Shown here: positions 49,501 through 58,646 of the stretch, piece after piece
Position numbering within the stretch: the first letter of the stretch is position 1
Layout: every line of letters begins with the position of its first letter
Assembly (NCBI RefSeq): GCF_034651555.1
Contig: NZ_JAYEEQ010000010.1
Location: 62,001-126,000, forward strand
DNA length: 64,000 nt
Reading direction: 5' to 3'
DNA from: Aurantibrevibacter litoralis
GTDB taxonomy: Bacteria; Bacteroidota; Bacteroidia; Flavobacteriales; Flavobacteriaceae
Made by a program: the position numbers and the translations under genes
Notes under the pieces: model-generated
Database searches by the model: none
The model's input: the letters and a program-made list of their open reading frames with translations, nothing else
Told to the model about the DNA's origin: nothing

Positions 49501-52500
49501 GGATTAGGGATGTTAATGGTTGTGAAGATAGCATAGATGTACCATTAACCATTGTATCCCCCAGCAATCCTACCTTTACTACTACACCAACCGCTTGTTA
49601 TTCCGGTAATAATGATGGTAGTATTTTGGTAGATGTTACCTCTATTCCCGGTAACGGAGGATTCCTGTTTAGCATTAATGGCGGTCCTTGGCTGGCTCCT
49701 GTTCCGGCTGCGGCAACTTCATATACTTTTGGCAATCTTACTGCGGGTACGTATAGTATCAATGTCAGAGATCAATTTGGATGTGCTGCAACGCCACAAA
49801 ATGTTACCATAAACCCACAATTAACGGCCAACGCCCTTTTAAACAATGACCTAACCTGTTTGGCAGATGCCCAAGTGGCTATCAATGCTAACGGAGGTAA
49901 TGGCGCACTTTCCTACGAATGGTCCAGCGATGGGGGTACCACATATTCCAATACCAATTTTGCAGGAAATATTTTTACTACCAATGCAGACGGAACCTAT
50001 ATTTTTAGAGTAACCGATGCTATAGGGTGCACCGTAGAAACCAATGCCGTAACCATTAATCCGGCAGTGCTTCCTGTGATCAACAGCATTCTACCTACCA
50101 ATTTATTATGTAACGGCGATAATTCAGGCGCTTTAGCCATTACTTTCGATGCCTCTATTGGACTTGCTCCATTTGTCATTAATGTACTAAATACCACAAC
50201 AGGGGTAAACTACGGCACCCAAACTTCAGGCTTAGCGGCAGGGGACTATACGGTAACCGTTACCGATGCCAAAGGCTGCGTTACCACAGATTTCGCAACC
50301 ATTACGGAACCCAATGTAATCAATTACAGCGTAACCACAGTGCCTATAACTTGTGATGACGTCCTTAATGTAACCAACCCAGGCTCTATAACCATTACCG
50401 GAATTAGTGGTGGCACCGCAGAATACAACTATTACTTAAACGCCAATATTCCCGGTTTCGTTACACAAACCTATACTACAACGCCATTGAACAGGGATCA
50501 CACTTTTACAGTTTTAGAATTTGGGATTTATCAAGTAGATGTCACAGATGCGAACGGTTGTTCTGCTTTTAGTACCGAAATTATAGCATCGCCCCCCAAT
50601 GATCTCGATATAGATGTAACCACGCTTACCGCCGATTGTACTACAGGAGGTACCGCCATTGTAACTGTAGGTGCAGCCGTAGGTAGTGGCAATTATGAGT
50701 TTGCCATTTTAGAGACCTTTGTGGCGCCTTACTCAAGCACGTATATACCTCCCGATACTCCCGGTGGTGACACAGCAACCTTTACCGGATTAATCCCCGG
50801 TATTACCTATACGTTTGTGGTTCATGATTTAACAACAGATTGCTTTTATTTCGAAGAAGCCGATGCGCCTATAAATTCCCCATCCAATATGACGGCCACT
50901 CTGGACACTGTTGCCAATGTGTCCTGTACCGGGGCGGCCGACGGGAATATTTCGTTCACCTTTGACAATTATGACAGTGGTGCCACAGCCGTGAATTATG
51001 AAATTTTTAATTCGCAATCTAATGTGTCTACCGGATTTAGCGGAACAACCTCCGTTAACCCACCTACAGGTGCCCTATCCGTAACCAACTTTGCTACTTT
51101 GCCTCCGGGCGAGTACTTTTTACTGCTATCGGAAGTGGGCGGTGCTTTTAATGGCTGTTCTGTTTTTGGTGGCGAATTTACTATTCGACAGTCGGTAAAT
51201 CCACTTGCTTTAAACCTATCGGTTACAAGAAACGATAATTGTAACGTAAACGCAGGAGTGATAACCGCCTCCGGACAATTTGGAACGGGGCCTTACGAGT
51301 ATCAAATTTTACCGGTAGGATCCCCTGCACCAACAGTGGCCACTTGGGCCGGATCTTCATTAAATGTGTTTAATGTGGAAGGTGGCGCTTATGATGTGTA
51401 CATTAAGGATGCCTTCAACTGTATCCAAATGCAAAACATCCTGATGCCAACAGATCCGGCACCAGAAATTGCATTGTCTTTGGTAGATGAATGTGCTCCT
51501 GAAGGCAGCTATGAAATTTTGGTGGATTTAACTCAGGCCGGGATACCCCCATACGCCATAAGCGTTAATGGATCGGCTTTCCAAAATGTTACGTTCAATG
51601 CCAGTAACCAATACACTGTATCCGGATTGAGCTCAGGACTTGGCCAAACGGTCACCATTCAAGATCTTAATGGATGTGGTGAAACCCAATCCTTTGATAT
51701 TCACCCAAAACCGGAGGCTGCGGTTTCCGTAACCAAATTATTGGATTGTACGGTTACCCCTAATGGAGAAATTACTATTTCTGCTTCTAATGGCTCGGGG
51801 TCTTTTGATTATGAAATAAGCGGTCCGGTAAACCAAGCCAGAACGGCTATCCCGTCTCCCGCCAATAGTGTGGTATGGAATTTGGCCAGCGCGGCCGGAG
51901 ATTATCTGGTTTCTGTTTATGATAACAACACGCCTTCCTGTGCGCCATTGACTTTTACGGTACGTATTCCCCCTGCGGTAACTCCTGTATTTACAGAAAC
52001 CCATTTGGATGTAAGCTGTTTTGGTGCCAATGACGGCTCCATTACCCTCTTTCAAACTGATAACGGAATCAATCCGTTGGCCTATAGCATCAGTCCTTTG
52101 GCAGGCACATTCAATGCAGCTACCAGCTCTTTTGAAAATCTACCGGCAGGAACCTATACCATTACAGCTACAGGCACCAATGATTGTACAACAGCTATCA
52201 CCAATATTGTGATCGGCACACCGGCAGCCATTGCCAATGTAAATGCTACAGTAGTTGAATTTGGCTGTAGTGCTGGTAACAACACAAACAATGCCAGCAT
52301 CACTATAGATGGATCTGCAATTACAGGTGGTAATGGTACTTATGTGATCTATGAATTCATCAATAACGGTACGGCTAGCATTGTACAAACAGGGAGTAAC
52401 CCAACCTATATAGAAACCAATATTGTTGGGGGTACGTATACGATTAATGTGTACGATAGTAACGGTTGTGTAGGCACTACAATCGCTACCATAGCACCTT

Positions 52501-55500
52501 TTGATGCGCTATCGGGAGCAACTGCGGCTATTACCAATCCATTAAGCTGTACTCCCGGAGGGGATGGGGAAATTACCATAACGGTCACATCGACAAATAG
52601 TGACCCAACCCGATTTGAATATAGTATCGACAATGGTGCAACCTACCAAGCATCCAATGTGTTTAGCGGGCTATCTGCCGGAACCTATACCTTTTTAGTG
52701 CGACATATAGACACCGGTTGTGTGGTGACGACTTCGGAAACCATTCTTCCGACAGATAATCTTACTTTAGATGTGGTGAGCACCACCAATGTTACCTGTT
52801 TTGGAGATGCCAACGGTGAGGTAGAATTGGATCTGCACCTCCTTGGTGTAACCTACGGAAATACCATTACGTATGTTTTAAATTATGACGTAAACAACAC
52901 GCCCTTAGACCCATCAGATGACGATATCATTACCGGTAGCTCTCCTAATGGAAATTTCTTAGTCTCTAATTTAGAGGCGGGTAGCTATAGCATAGTGGTA
53001 ACGCAGTCTAACTTCCCAACATGTTCATACAGCGAGACCTTTATTATTGCCGGGCCTAGTGATCCCATAACAGCTGTTGTGGTAGTAACGGATATAACCT
53101 GTAACCCCACGAATAACGGTATTATCCAAATTACAGATGTACAAGGTGGATGGGGCTCCTATACGTACTATGTGGGTACTGTAGCTCCTTCCGGCACAGG
53201 CGACTTTGTGGCTTCCCCACGATTTGAAAATCTCGCCGCCGGTACGTATGAAGCTTGGGTACGGGATGTAAATGGTTGTGAGCAACTGATCCAAAATAAC
53301 ATTGTGCTTTTAGATCCAACACCAGTCGCTGCAACGCTACAGGTAAATCAGGAAAACTGTACCAACCTAGCGGGAGAACTAGAGGTAATTGGAACCACAG
53401 GTGGCCAAGGAAGTAACTATACCTATCAACTCATCAAAGATGGCGTTGCTTTTGGTGCGCCACAAAGCGGTAGGGTGTTCACCGGATTGGGAGCCGGCAC
53501 ATATGAAGTTGCCATTAGCGACCAATGGGGTTGTACGTTCACCACTCCCGCCGAATTGCTTTATGAAGAAATGAACCTCACCGCCACCGTGGTAAAACCG
53601 TTGGATTGTACGCCCACACCGGATGGTGAAATCACCATTACCGTGGCGGGTGGCTCGGCCAATTTGGACTTTACCGTAACCTTTCCGGACGGAACGACAA
53701 CTTTGAACAACGCCACAGGTATATTTACAGGGTTAGCTCAAGTAGGAACCTATACGTTTGTTGTGAGCGATTTGGACACCACAAACCCTGTTTGCGAAAA
53801 AACCATAGCTGCCACTTTAGATGCCCCATCGGTAACCACATTAGCTGCGGCAACTATTTCTAACGTGTCTTGTAACGGGCTAAGTGATGGCAGTATCCGT
53901 ATTAATATAGCGCCTACGACTCCCGGAACTAATGAAGACCCTATTTACGTATACAATTTATACGATGATCTAGGGAATTTAATCAATGCCGTGCCACAAA
54001 CCGATCCATTGTTTACAGGTTTGGCTGCAGGAGATTATGAAGTTGAAGCCATATCCGGAAGAGGGTGCGCTTCTGTAAGGCAAAACCTTACCATATCAGA
54101 ACCTTTTGCCTTGGCTGCCGCGGTTTCAGCGACAGCGTTTAGCTGCAACCCAAGTAACGGTGCAAATACAGCAACAGTTACAGCGATTGTTACTCCGGGT
54201 ACCGGAACTGCGCCCTACGTGTACAGTATAGATAATATGAATTTCCAGACAGGCAATACCTTTGAAATTATCGATAATACTCTTGCGCAAAACATTACCG
54301 TATTTGTGCGCGACGCTAATGGTTGCGCCACAACCGATACGGTATCCATAGCGCCACTAAATCGATTTACCGCTACCGTTTCTCAAGACCTAGCTATTTC
54401 TTGTACAGGTCCGGAGGCTATAACGATAACGGCTAACGACGACGGCAATACCGCCAATGTATATACCTATGAATTATTACCTGTAGGAAACCCAAATGCC
54501 CTACTTACAGGAAATCCTACCTACAATACGGCTACTTTTGAACTAACCACGGTGGGCAGCTACACCTTTAGAGTTACGGACACTACTACCGGATGTTATT
54601 TTGATACAGCTCCATATCCCATAGCCCCATTTGATCTGGTGGAAGTAATAGCTTCGGCTACCACTCCGGTAACTTGTTTTGGGGATGCCAATGGCGCCCT
54701 AGAAATAACAGTAACCGGGGTTGTAAATGGAGCATATGATTATGTAGTATTTAATGCTGATGGTACCCCAACTGCTATTACAGGCACCGGAAACACGTCC
54801 TCTAATCCACTAGCCATATCGGGGCTTTCGGGTGGCAGTTATTTTGTGCGGGTTTCGGAAACAGGCTTGCCCAATTGCTCCGAAGATTCTAATGTGGTCA
54901 GCATTGTGTCGCCAGACATCCCATTAACGGCTGTTGTTTCTCCTTTGGCTTCGGTAACCTGCGACAATAATCTGGGTGAAATTTTGGTAGATCCAAGTGG
55001 CGGATTTGCGCCCTATGCTATTGTGTTGACCAACACCACAACTTCCCAAAACTATACAGCGAACAACGTGCAAAGTTTTGTGTTTACCGGATTGGCTGCA
55101 GGTAATTTTACAGTTGCCATAACCGACGCCAACGGCTGTGTATTAAATGACACGGAAACCTTGGTGCCTGCTGTACCAATTACGGCCGACATTACCGCCA
55201 CACCAACAACGTTGGCCTGTTTTGGCGATACCAACGCTTCTGTACGCGCCATAAACGTAGTTGGTGGCCAAGGGGTGTACCAATATGCGCTGAATTATTA
55301 TGACGCCAGCGGCACTGCAATTGAGTTTAGTAGTGGCTCGCAAACAAGCCAAGTATTTACGAATTTGGGAGCTGGGATCTATAGTATCACGGTTTCAGAT
55401 GGCTGGAACTGCGATGTGGAAACCACACAAGTAACCATAAATGAACCCTCTGAGGTAGCAACCTTCCTTATCCAGGTTGCACCGCTGAGCTGTACTACAG

Positions 55501-57173
55501 ATGCACAGATACGACTTACAGCAAATGGGGGTACAGCGCCTTATCAATTTAGTATTGATGGCATCACTTTTACGCCCATGTCTGGTGGTAACGTGCACAC
55601 CTTTACGGTAGGTGCCGGTAATTACCAGTATTACGTGCGTGATGCCTTAGGATGTACGTCGCTACTTTCTAATCAGGTTTCCATAGAGCCCGTTCCTCCG
55701 CTAACTTTAGCTATAGACGCCTCGGCCGCCATTATTAACTGTAATGGGGAATCTACAGCTTCTATACGTGCTACCGCAACTGGAGGATTAGGTAATTATC
55801 AGTACGAACTCTATACCGATGCTGCGCTGACCAACCGTATCGCTGGACCCCAAGCAACCCGTGATTTTGCAAACCTCGGCGCCGGTAATTATTACATACG
55901 GGTTAGTAGCGGCGATTGTGAAACTGTTTCAACGGTAATCACAATTACCGAACCTGCCCCCTTAGTAGTCACCGACAGTTTCACCAACGTAAGTTGCGCA
56001 GGTGCTACAGACGGTACTATTACAGTTAGTTTATCTGGTGGTTCTGGCGATTATATATACGCCATATCACCTAACCTAAATCAGTTCGATACTGTAAATA
56101 CCTTTACAGAATTGGCGGGAAGCCCTACCGGAATTACCTATACCGTGGTGGCACAGGATGTTAATGGCTGTTTTGAAGTCTTAGAATATACCATTTTTGC
56201 ACCCGAACCCGTAACGGTAACCGCCACTGCATTGCCCGAGATTTGTGCAGGCAGCAACGATGGTTCTATTAGTCTTGTGATTAATGGTGGCACCGCCCCT
56301 TTCAGCACCAGCTTAAATTCTAATAATACCGCCGATTTTATAGCCGATCAGACACTATTTACGGATTTGGCGGCAGGTACCTATGTGGTTTTTGTACGGG
56401 ACGCTCAAGGCTGTGAGACTAATGCTGTCGTAGAAATTGATGCTGGTGTAAACCTAAATGCTACTGTAACCCCCGTTTACGAATGTACAGGAAACATTCC
56501 TACGGCCCGTTTAAATGTAGTATTGGAAGATACCGACATTGTCTCTGAAGTAATGTATGCTATAGATTCTACGGATCCTTTGGATATGGTATTAGAACCT
56601 AACTTTACGAATATCCCGGCAGGAGATCACTTCTTGGCCATTACCCATACCAACGGCTGTATAAACACCATTCCGTTTACTATAGTCGCTTATGAACCCC
56701 TTACACTGATATTAGAACAGCGTGGCATAAATGAAATTACTGCGGTGGCAGCCGGTGGTTTACAAGAGTACACCTTCCTTTTTGGTGATGTAAACAATGG
56801 CACCGACAATACCTTCTTTATCAACAGAACCGATACCTATACCGTCACCGTTATCGACGAAAATGGCTGTGAGGTATCTGCACAGATCTTTATGGAATTT
56901 ATTGATATTGAGATTCCTAACTTCTTTACACCAGATGGTGACGGAAACAATGATTTCTGGAAACCACGGAATCAAGAAGGCTTTCCACAAATACTAACTA
57001 TCATTTATGATCGTTATGGTAGAGTGGTATATCGAATGGGCCTAAATGACCAAGGCTGGGATGGAACTTACAACGGAAAAGAACTCCCCTCAGGTGATTA
57101 CTGGCATATTATAAAACTGAATGGTGAAAACGACCACAGAGAGTTTGTGGGTCACTTTACCTTATACCGATAA
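43548..57173 (+). CDS. Giant SprB-like adhesin with about 41 repeat modules and type B T9SS C-terminal domain
   Basis: This is the dominant gene of the window, at 4541 residues. The frame opens 12 codons earlier, but ATG 43548 (MKRNFVKTLFISCIAF) overlaps the preceding stop as TAATG and starts a signal peptide. Residues about 25-380 form an N-terminal surface domain. Residues about 385-490 resemble a DUF11 domain (LDYVLTFQNTGNDNAVNYTI). From about 830 to 4450 I count 41 Cys-to-Cys modules averaging 86 residues, followed by one further module without the first Cys. They follow the pattern CFGDANGSI, PYxYSxDG, FxxLxAGTYTVxVxDxNGC, which is the SprB repeat. The C-terminus (NFFTPDGDGNNDFW, IYDRYGRVVYR) is the gliding-motility C-terminal domain. 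It should be exported by type IX secretion and act in adhesion or gliding. The number of modules is a count by eye. Confidence 0.92.
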   Translation: MKRNFVKTLFISCIAFWSYTGLAQEFNDFDIRYQTNIKGDLTFIANNILNRDAGNGNRPNDPYNATGGASQFNDNFNMQYIDIDGDPSTFSSSSATFTFPSADCNLIRYAGLYWSATYPSAQAGQAVGTGRENDFNQVRFRVPGGTYVDVVADEILYDGFTSAEAAMRQNSPYACYADVTSLITALPNPNGEYTIANVRSVTGALSPGGGASAGWTLVIIYENPTLSGKLITTFDGFARVRAANPVVDINYSGFNTIPVGPVRANIGVAALEGDNRIANVTTSIRAQSNPGFTTLSNATNPANNFFNSTISLDGVIAANRTPNSVNTLGYDTDIFLLNNPLNNVIPNNETAATFRFTSNQDQYYPFFNSFNVEIIEPEIVLEKKVEDIAGNDITGAGVNLGQQLDYVLTFQNTGNDNAVNYTIRDILPINVTFQPANLVLPPGVTYVYNAANNTITFTIPPNLVEVGDPPSSIRMRVRVAENCFDFIDACTDIIQNQAFSTYEGAINNNQISDDPSVSDFDNCGFVTPGATNFLLDDLSDCDFSRTVQLCGANVLLDAGDNFDDYIWYRDNNNNGIIDAADTVITDGNPDNDLSTLLVTQTGTYIVDKIIADPCKGFQEIITVIPFGNTQTNPIIDLINDPTNTVEGEVVACSIDGDLLPKIFLCGLNDTELIQINIPDAVSIVWQRLDETSCASSGDDCANKNGTCTWDQVSTGNSFLASDAGQYRLIINYQNGCFTRFYFNVFKNPLNPQFNKTDIICATPGNITVTNMPATYEYQLLNAVNGAVLVPYSANNGPSFTIPNNGAYTIEMRQQGVVGGCIFRLEDIGVLNRDFQVDITSRDTDCSGLGEIAISVLNVEPQYFYQISQGGVTIDTQGPSLDNNFTFQNLNPGVYDVLATTDDGCSYTEQITILDTSNLQLNARISQHISCREGNILMESTGGRTPHTYAIWSFVNTLGTTVTSYPDPSSIPASEFQTSTIFDILDPGDYTFVVVDRNNCFAISNTVTIELVPSIEFDPTTVINESCFGAANGSISFNLTNTNGYQLTFFLLDAVGNEITSNASGVFTGLPQGNYTVRLNQRRGGSSCDFFENYTISGPSNALTSNAVLVQEYTCTQFGSIEAQGTTGGTAPYTYSINGVTFGAPGVSTFTNLTAGTYTVTVRDANGCTFATNPITIAPLNPPTDLTFTATTPSCPSNISDVTATVVNGNAPFSFEILAPSAIAATSISGTTANFNGLAPNTYTFRVTDAKNCTYEETFTIAPVTPIDVVGQLLSNVSCFGSADGEALFTISGFGTGSYNYTVTGPANFTGSNQTAATIPLSGLAAGNYEITVTDTFTSCSAIATVTISAPSAALTLGTTATQPTCTANGNIQLTAANGWGSYSYTVMYPDGATTFTNTTGFFGGLTAAGNYLVSVEDANGCQVDSSITINAAIAPVLELVPNALCYTAAVGLTLTANITSGGDGNYQFSLNGGAFTATNNFSGLAPGTHTVIVRDGNNCTDTETITIRPELTVTASAAPITACATATNVTITAAGGDTNYVYAIVASGTVPVVGDFSATNPISVTGAGTYDVFVRDNNGNSGFCEAQQSLTITQNAPLDLTPTATPAVCFGEANGSIAITATGGAAPYQYSVDDGTTYQLSSNFNNLAAGTYNIRIRDANNCEETANIVVTQPDQLQAEAALTANYSCLQLGEITVGSLTPTSGGSGTYQYSLNGGVWTASTSGGTVFSGLTDGTYSVRVRDANAINCVFALPAITINPLPVAPVLATTVDYACDGSGIITVLPNDPSFTYSLDGGAPQASNVFSNLAPGNHTLTVDYGSDCTVTTSIIVESGRAFEATLLNFTNNSCNGTTDGTLSFEVENFNPINGFEYNINGGAFSAPQTVSPITIPNLGAGTYTIIVRDVLDPSCTITLTQDITQPDPVVANAIVATPFTCANLGATITASATGGTPAYQYQLEDTLGGIITPYQATSTFTNVPAGDYIVRIRDVNGCEDSIDVPLTIVSPSNPTFTTTPTACYSGNNDGSILVDVTSIPGNGGFLFSINGGPWLAPVPAAATSYTFGNLTAGTYSINVRDQFGCAATPQNVTINPQLTANALLNNDLTCLADAQVAINANGGNGALSYEWSSDGGTTYSNTNFAGNIFTTNADGTYIFRVTDAIGCTVETNAVTINPAVLPVINSILPTNLLCNGDNSGALAITFDASIGLAPFVINVLNTTTGVNYGTQTSGLAAGDYTVTVTDAKGCVTTDFATITEPNVINYSVTTVPITCDDVLNVTNPGSITITGISGGTAEYNYYLNANIPGFVTQTYTTTPLNRDHTFTVLEFGIYQVDVTDANGCSAFSTEIIASPPNDLDIDVTTLTADCTTGGTAIVTVGAAVGSGNYEFAILETFVAPYSSTYIPPDTPGGDTATFTGLIPGITYTFVVHDLTTDCFYFEEADAPINSPSNMTATLDTVANVSCTGAADGNISFTFDNYDSGATAVNYEIFNSQSNVSTGFSGTTSVNPPTGALSVTNFATLPPGEYFLLLSEVGGAFNGCSVFGGEFTIRQSVNPLALNLSVTRNDNCNVNAGVITASGQFGTGPYEYQILPVGSPAPTVATWAGSSLNVFNVEGGAYDVYIKDAFNCIQMQNILMPTDPAPEIALSLVDECAPEGSYEILVDLTQAGIPPYAISVNGSAFQNVTFNASNQYTVSGLSSGLGQTVTIQDLNGCGETQSFDIHPKPEAAVSVTKLLDCTVTPNGEITISASNGSGSFDYEISGPVNQARTAIPSPANSVVWNLASAAGDYLVSVYDNNTPSCAPLTFTVRIPPAVTPVFTETHLDVSCFGANDGSITLFQTDNGINPLAYSISPLAGTFNAATSSFENLPAGTYTITATGTNDCTTAITNIVIGTPAAIANVNATVVEFGCSAGNNTNNASITIDGSAITGGNGTYVIYEFINNGTASIVQTGSNPTYIETNIVGGTYTINVYDSNGCVGTTIATIAPFDALSGATAAITNPLSCTPGGDGEITITVTSTNSDPTRFEYSIDNGATYQASNVFSGLSAGTYTFLVRHIDTGCVVTTSETILPTDNLTLDVVSTTNVTCFGDANGEVELDLHLLGVTYGNTITYVLNYDVNNTPLDPSDDDIITGSSPNGNFLVSNLEAGSYSIVVTQSNFPTCSYSETFIIAGPSDPITAVVVVTDITCNPTNNGIIQITDVQGGWGSYTYYVGTVAPSGTGDFVASPRFENLAAGTYEAWVRDVNGCEQLIQNNIVLLDPTPVAATLQVNQENCTNLAGELEVIGTTGGQGSNYTYQLIKDGVAFGAPQSGRVFTGLGAGTYEVAISDQWGCTFTTPAELLYEEMNLTATVVKPLDCTPTPDGEITITVAGGSANLDFTVTFPDGTTTLNNATGIFTGLAQVGTYTFVVSDLDTTNPVCEKTIAATLDAPSVTTLAAATISNVSCNGLSDGSIRINIAPTTPGTNEDPIYVYNLYDDLGNLINAVPQTDPLFTGLAAGDYEVEAISGRGCASVRQNLTISEPFALAAAVSATAFSCNPSNGANTATVTAIVTPGTGTAPYVYSIDNMNFQTGNTFEIIDNTLAQNITVFVRDANGCATTDTVSIAPLNRFTATVSQDLAISCTGPEAITITANDDGNTANVYTYELLPVGNPNALLTGNPTYNTATFELTTVGSYTFRVTDTTTGCYFDTAPYPIAPFDLVEVIASATTPVTCFGDANGALEITVTGVVNGAYDYVVFNADGTPTAITGTGNTSSNPLAISGLSGGSYFVRVSETGLPNCSEDSNVVSIVSPDIPLTAVVSPLASVTCDNNLGEILVDPSGGFAPYAIVLTNTTTSQNYTANNVQSFVFTGLAAGNFTVAITDANGCVLNDTETLVPAVPITADITATPTTLACFGDTNASVRAINVVGGQGVYQYALNYYDASGTAIEFSSGSQTSQVFTNLGAGIYSITVSDGWNCDVETTQVTINEPSEVATFLIQVAPLSCTTDAQIRLTANGGTAPYQFSIDGITFTPMSGGNVHTFTVGAGNYQYYVRDALGCTSLLSNQVSIEPVPPLTLAIDASAAIINCNGESTASIRATATGGLGNYQYELYTDAALTNRIAGPQATRDFANLGAGNYYIRVSSGDCETVSTVITITEPAPLVVTDSFTNVSCAGATDGTITVSLSGGSGDYIYAISPNLNQFDTVNTFTELAGSPTGITYTVVAQDVNGCFEVLEYTIFAPEPVTVTATALPEICAGSNDGSISLVINGGTAPFSTSLNSNNTADFIADQTLFTDLAAGTYVVFVRDAQGCETNAVVEIDAGVNLNATVTPVYECTGNIPTARLNVVLEDTDIVSEVMYAIDSTDPLDMVLEPNFTNIPAGDHFLAITHTNGCINTIPFTIVAYEPLTLILEQRGINEITAVAAGGLQEYTFLFGDVNNGTDNTFFINRTDTYTVTVIDENGCEVSAQIFMEFIDIEIPNFFTPDGDGNNDFWKPRNQEGFPQILTIIYDRYGRVVYRMGLNDQGWDGTYNGKELPSGDYWHIIKLNGENDHREFVGHFTLYR

Positions 57174-57192
57174 AATCTTAACCTACTTAAGC

Positions 57193-58143
57193 ATGCGTAC
57201 CAAAATAATAACCTACCTGCTCCTTTTAATTGTTCTGGCGGCTTCCGGACAGGAGATTAACTCGCCCCAGTTGTCGCAATACTTGGCCGATAACCCCTTT
57301 GTGCTATCTCCAACCTATGCGGGTATCGGAGACCATGTTAAAATACGCATCAATGGGCTTACGCAATGGGTGGGTATCAAAGATGCACCCGACACCCAAT
57401 CTTTGGCTGCAGATATGCGATTGGGCAACAATTCCGGTGTGGGTATTTTTTTGTATAACGACCGCAATGGGTTTACCAAACAAAATGGTGCCAGACTATC
57501 TTTTGCCCATCATTTAACCTTAGACCGTTATGAAGACGAATTTTTATCTTTTGGTATTTCGTACAACTTTAATCAATTTCGCATAGATATTGATCGTTTT
57601 ATAGGGGCAGGGGGCGATCCTAGTGTTACCGATGACCGTTCTACATCGAACCATAACTTTGATGTTGGTGTGATGTATCGGTACGATAAATTTTATTTTA
57701 GTGCCAATGCTTCTAACCTTCTTAACAAGGATATTACCAGGTTTAATCCGGTTTTTGAACCAAATACCCTGCGGAATTACTATGTATATACCGGATATCG
57801 GTTTCGTAAAAACAAAAACAGCGATTTTGAGCTGGAACCATCTGTTCTTTATAAGGTATTTGAAAGCGACGGGCGCTCGGAGACCGATTTAACCGCAAAA
57901 TTTAGATTTTACGACTTTGAAGACTATTATTATACCGGCGTAAACTATCGCTTTTTAAATGACCAGATTGGAAAACCACTCTATATTGCTCCATTTTTTG
58001 GGTTTAAAAAGAGTAATTTTTATTTCGGGTATTCGTACCAAATTATCTTAAATGAAATATTGGGCTTTAGCACCGGAACCCATGTGGTCACTTTGGGAAT
58101 AGATCTGTTCCAAGGCCTCAGTAATTGTAGGTGTATGTACTAA
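57193..58143 (+). CDS. PorP/SprF family type IX secretion membrane protein
   Basis: The 316-residue outer-membrane protein has a signal peptide (MRTKIITYLLLLIVLAASGQ) and the SprF/PorP start QLSQYLADNPFVLSPTYAG followed by GVGIFLYNDRNGF. Alternating beta-strand sequence continues to the end, including FYDFEDYYYTGVNYRF. The frame opens upstream inside the adhesin gene, but the ATG at 57193 begins the signal peptide, 19 bases after the adhesin stop. In F. johnsoniae, SprF is needed for surface delivery of SprB. This gene occupies the same position behind the adhesin. It lacks the SPOR modules of the other PorP gene in the operon. Confidence 0.92.
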   Translation: MRTKIITYLLLLIVLAASGQEINSPQLSQYLADNPFVLSPTYAGIGDHVKIRINGLTQWVGIKDAPDTQSLAADMRLGNNSGVGIFLYNDRNGFTKQNGARLSFAHHLTLDRYEDEFLSFGISYNFNQFRIDIDRFIGAGGDPSVTDDRSTSNHNFDVGVMYRYDKFYFSANASNLLNKDITRFNPVFEPNTLRNYYVYTGYRFRKNKNSDFELEPSVLYKVFESDGRSETDLTAKFRFYDFEDYYYTGVNYRFLNDQIGKPLYIAPFFGFKKSNFYFGYSYQIILNEILGFSTGTHVVTLGIDLFQGLSNCRCMY

Positions 58144-58161
58144 ATCTTTCGCAAGATTGTC

Positions 58162-58169
58162 TAAGTTTG
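58162..58169 (+). promoter_or_regulatory. -7 promoter box (TAAGTTTG) for folB
   Basis: TAAGTTTG fits TAnnTTTG and lies 15 bases before the TTG start at 58185, leaving a short leader. Confidence 0.45.
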
Positions 58170-58184
58170 TAAAAACAAACAATT

Positions 58185-58553
58185 TTGGGTATTATACAAG
58201 TAAATGGCATACGCCTCTACGCGCATCATGGTTGTTTAGAAGAAGAAACCCTGATAGGCAGTGCATATGAAGTACATATTGAAGTAAAAGCGAATCTCGC
58301 TAATGCAGCCCTTACCGATCGTTTAGCAGACACGGTAGATTATGTGCATATCCATGAGCTGGTAAAAGAGGAAATGCGCATTCCTTCCAAACTTCTGGAA
58401 CATGTAGCACAACGCATACTACATCGAATTTTAAAGGAGCACCCTCTAGTAGAATGGGGGCGTGTTGCTATAGCTAAGATTAATCCGCCAATAGGAGGCG
58501 ACGTAAAAAATGTGAGCGTTGTACTTAAAGCAAAAAGAAAAAAGTGCGTATAG
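58185..58553 (+). CDS. folB: Dihydroneopterin aldolase
   Basis: The 122-residue enzyme converts 7,8-dihydroneopterin in folate synthesis. YAHHGCLEEETLIGSAYEV carries the conserved catalytic Glu near residue 20. TVDYVHIHELVKEEM and the C-terminal AKINPPIGGDVKNVSV supply the pterin-site Glu and catalytic Lys region. The start codon is TTG (GIIQVNGIRLYAHHG), and no ATG is suitably placed. The length is normal for FolB. It lies between the adhesin operon and tRNA-Cys and has its own promoter-like box. Confidence 0.93.
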   Translation: MGIIQVNGIRLYAHHGCLEEETLIGSAYEVHIEVKANLANAALTDRLADTVDYVHIHELVKEEMRIPSKLLEHVAQRILHRILKEHPLVEWGRVAIAKINPPIGGDVKNVSVVLKAKRKKCV

Positions 58554-58626
58554 CAATGCACAACATGGCCTGCCTTTTCTACTAGATTTATTCTGTATAT
58601 TGATCCTTCAAAATATAAAAAAGTAC

Positions 58627-58634
58627 TACATTTG
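58627..58634 (+). promoter_or_regulatory. -7 promoter box (TACATTTG) for tRNA-Cys
   Basis: TACATTTG fits TAnnTTTG and lies 12 bases before the mature tRNA 5' end. Confidence 0.5.
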
Positions 58635-58646
58635 CACCTCATAAAA

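Noticed and set aside
46060..56880. Regular repeats considered as a CRISPR array or other DNA repeat array
   Set aside because: The periodicity is at the protein level (about 86 residues). DNA identity between units is low and no constant short repeat with spacers exists.
43692..56990. Many open frames of 60-105 codons within the giant adhesin gene on both strands
   Set aside because: They are shadows of the repetitive Thr/Gly/Asn-rich coding sequence and have no initiation context.
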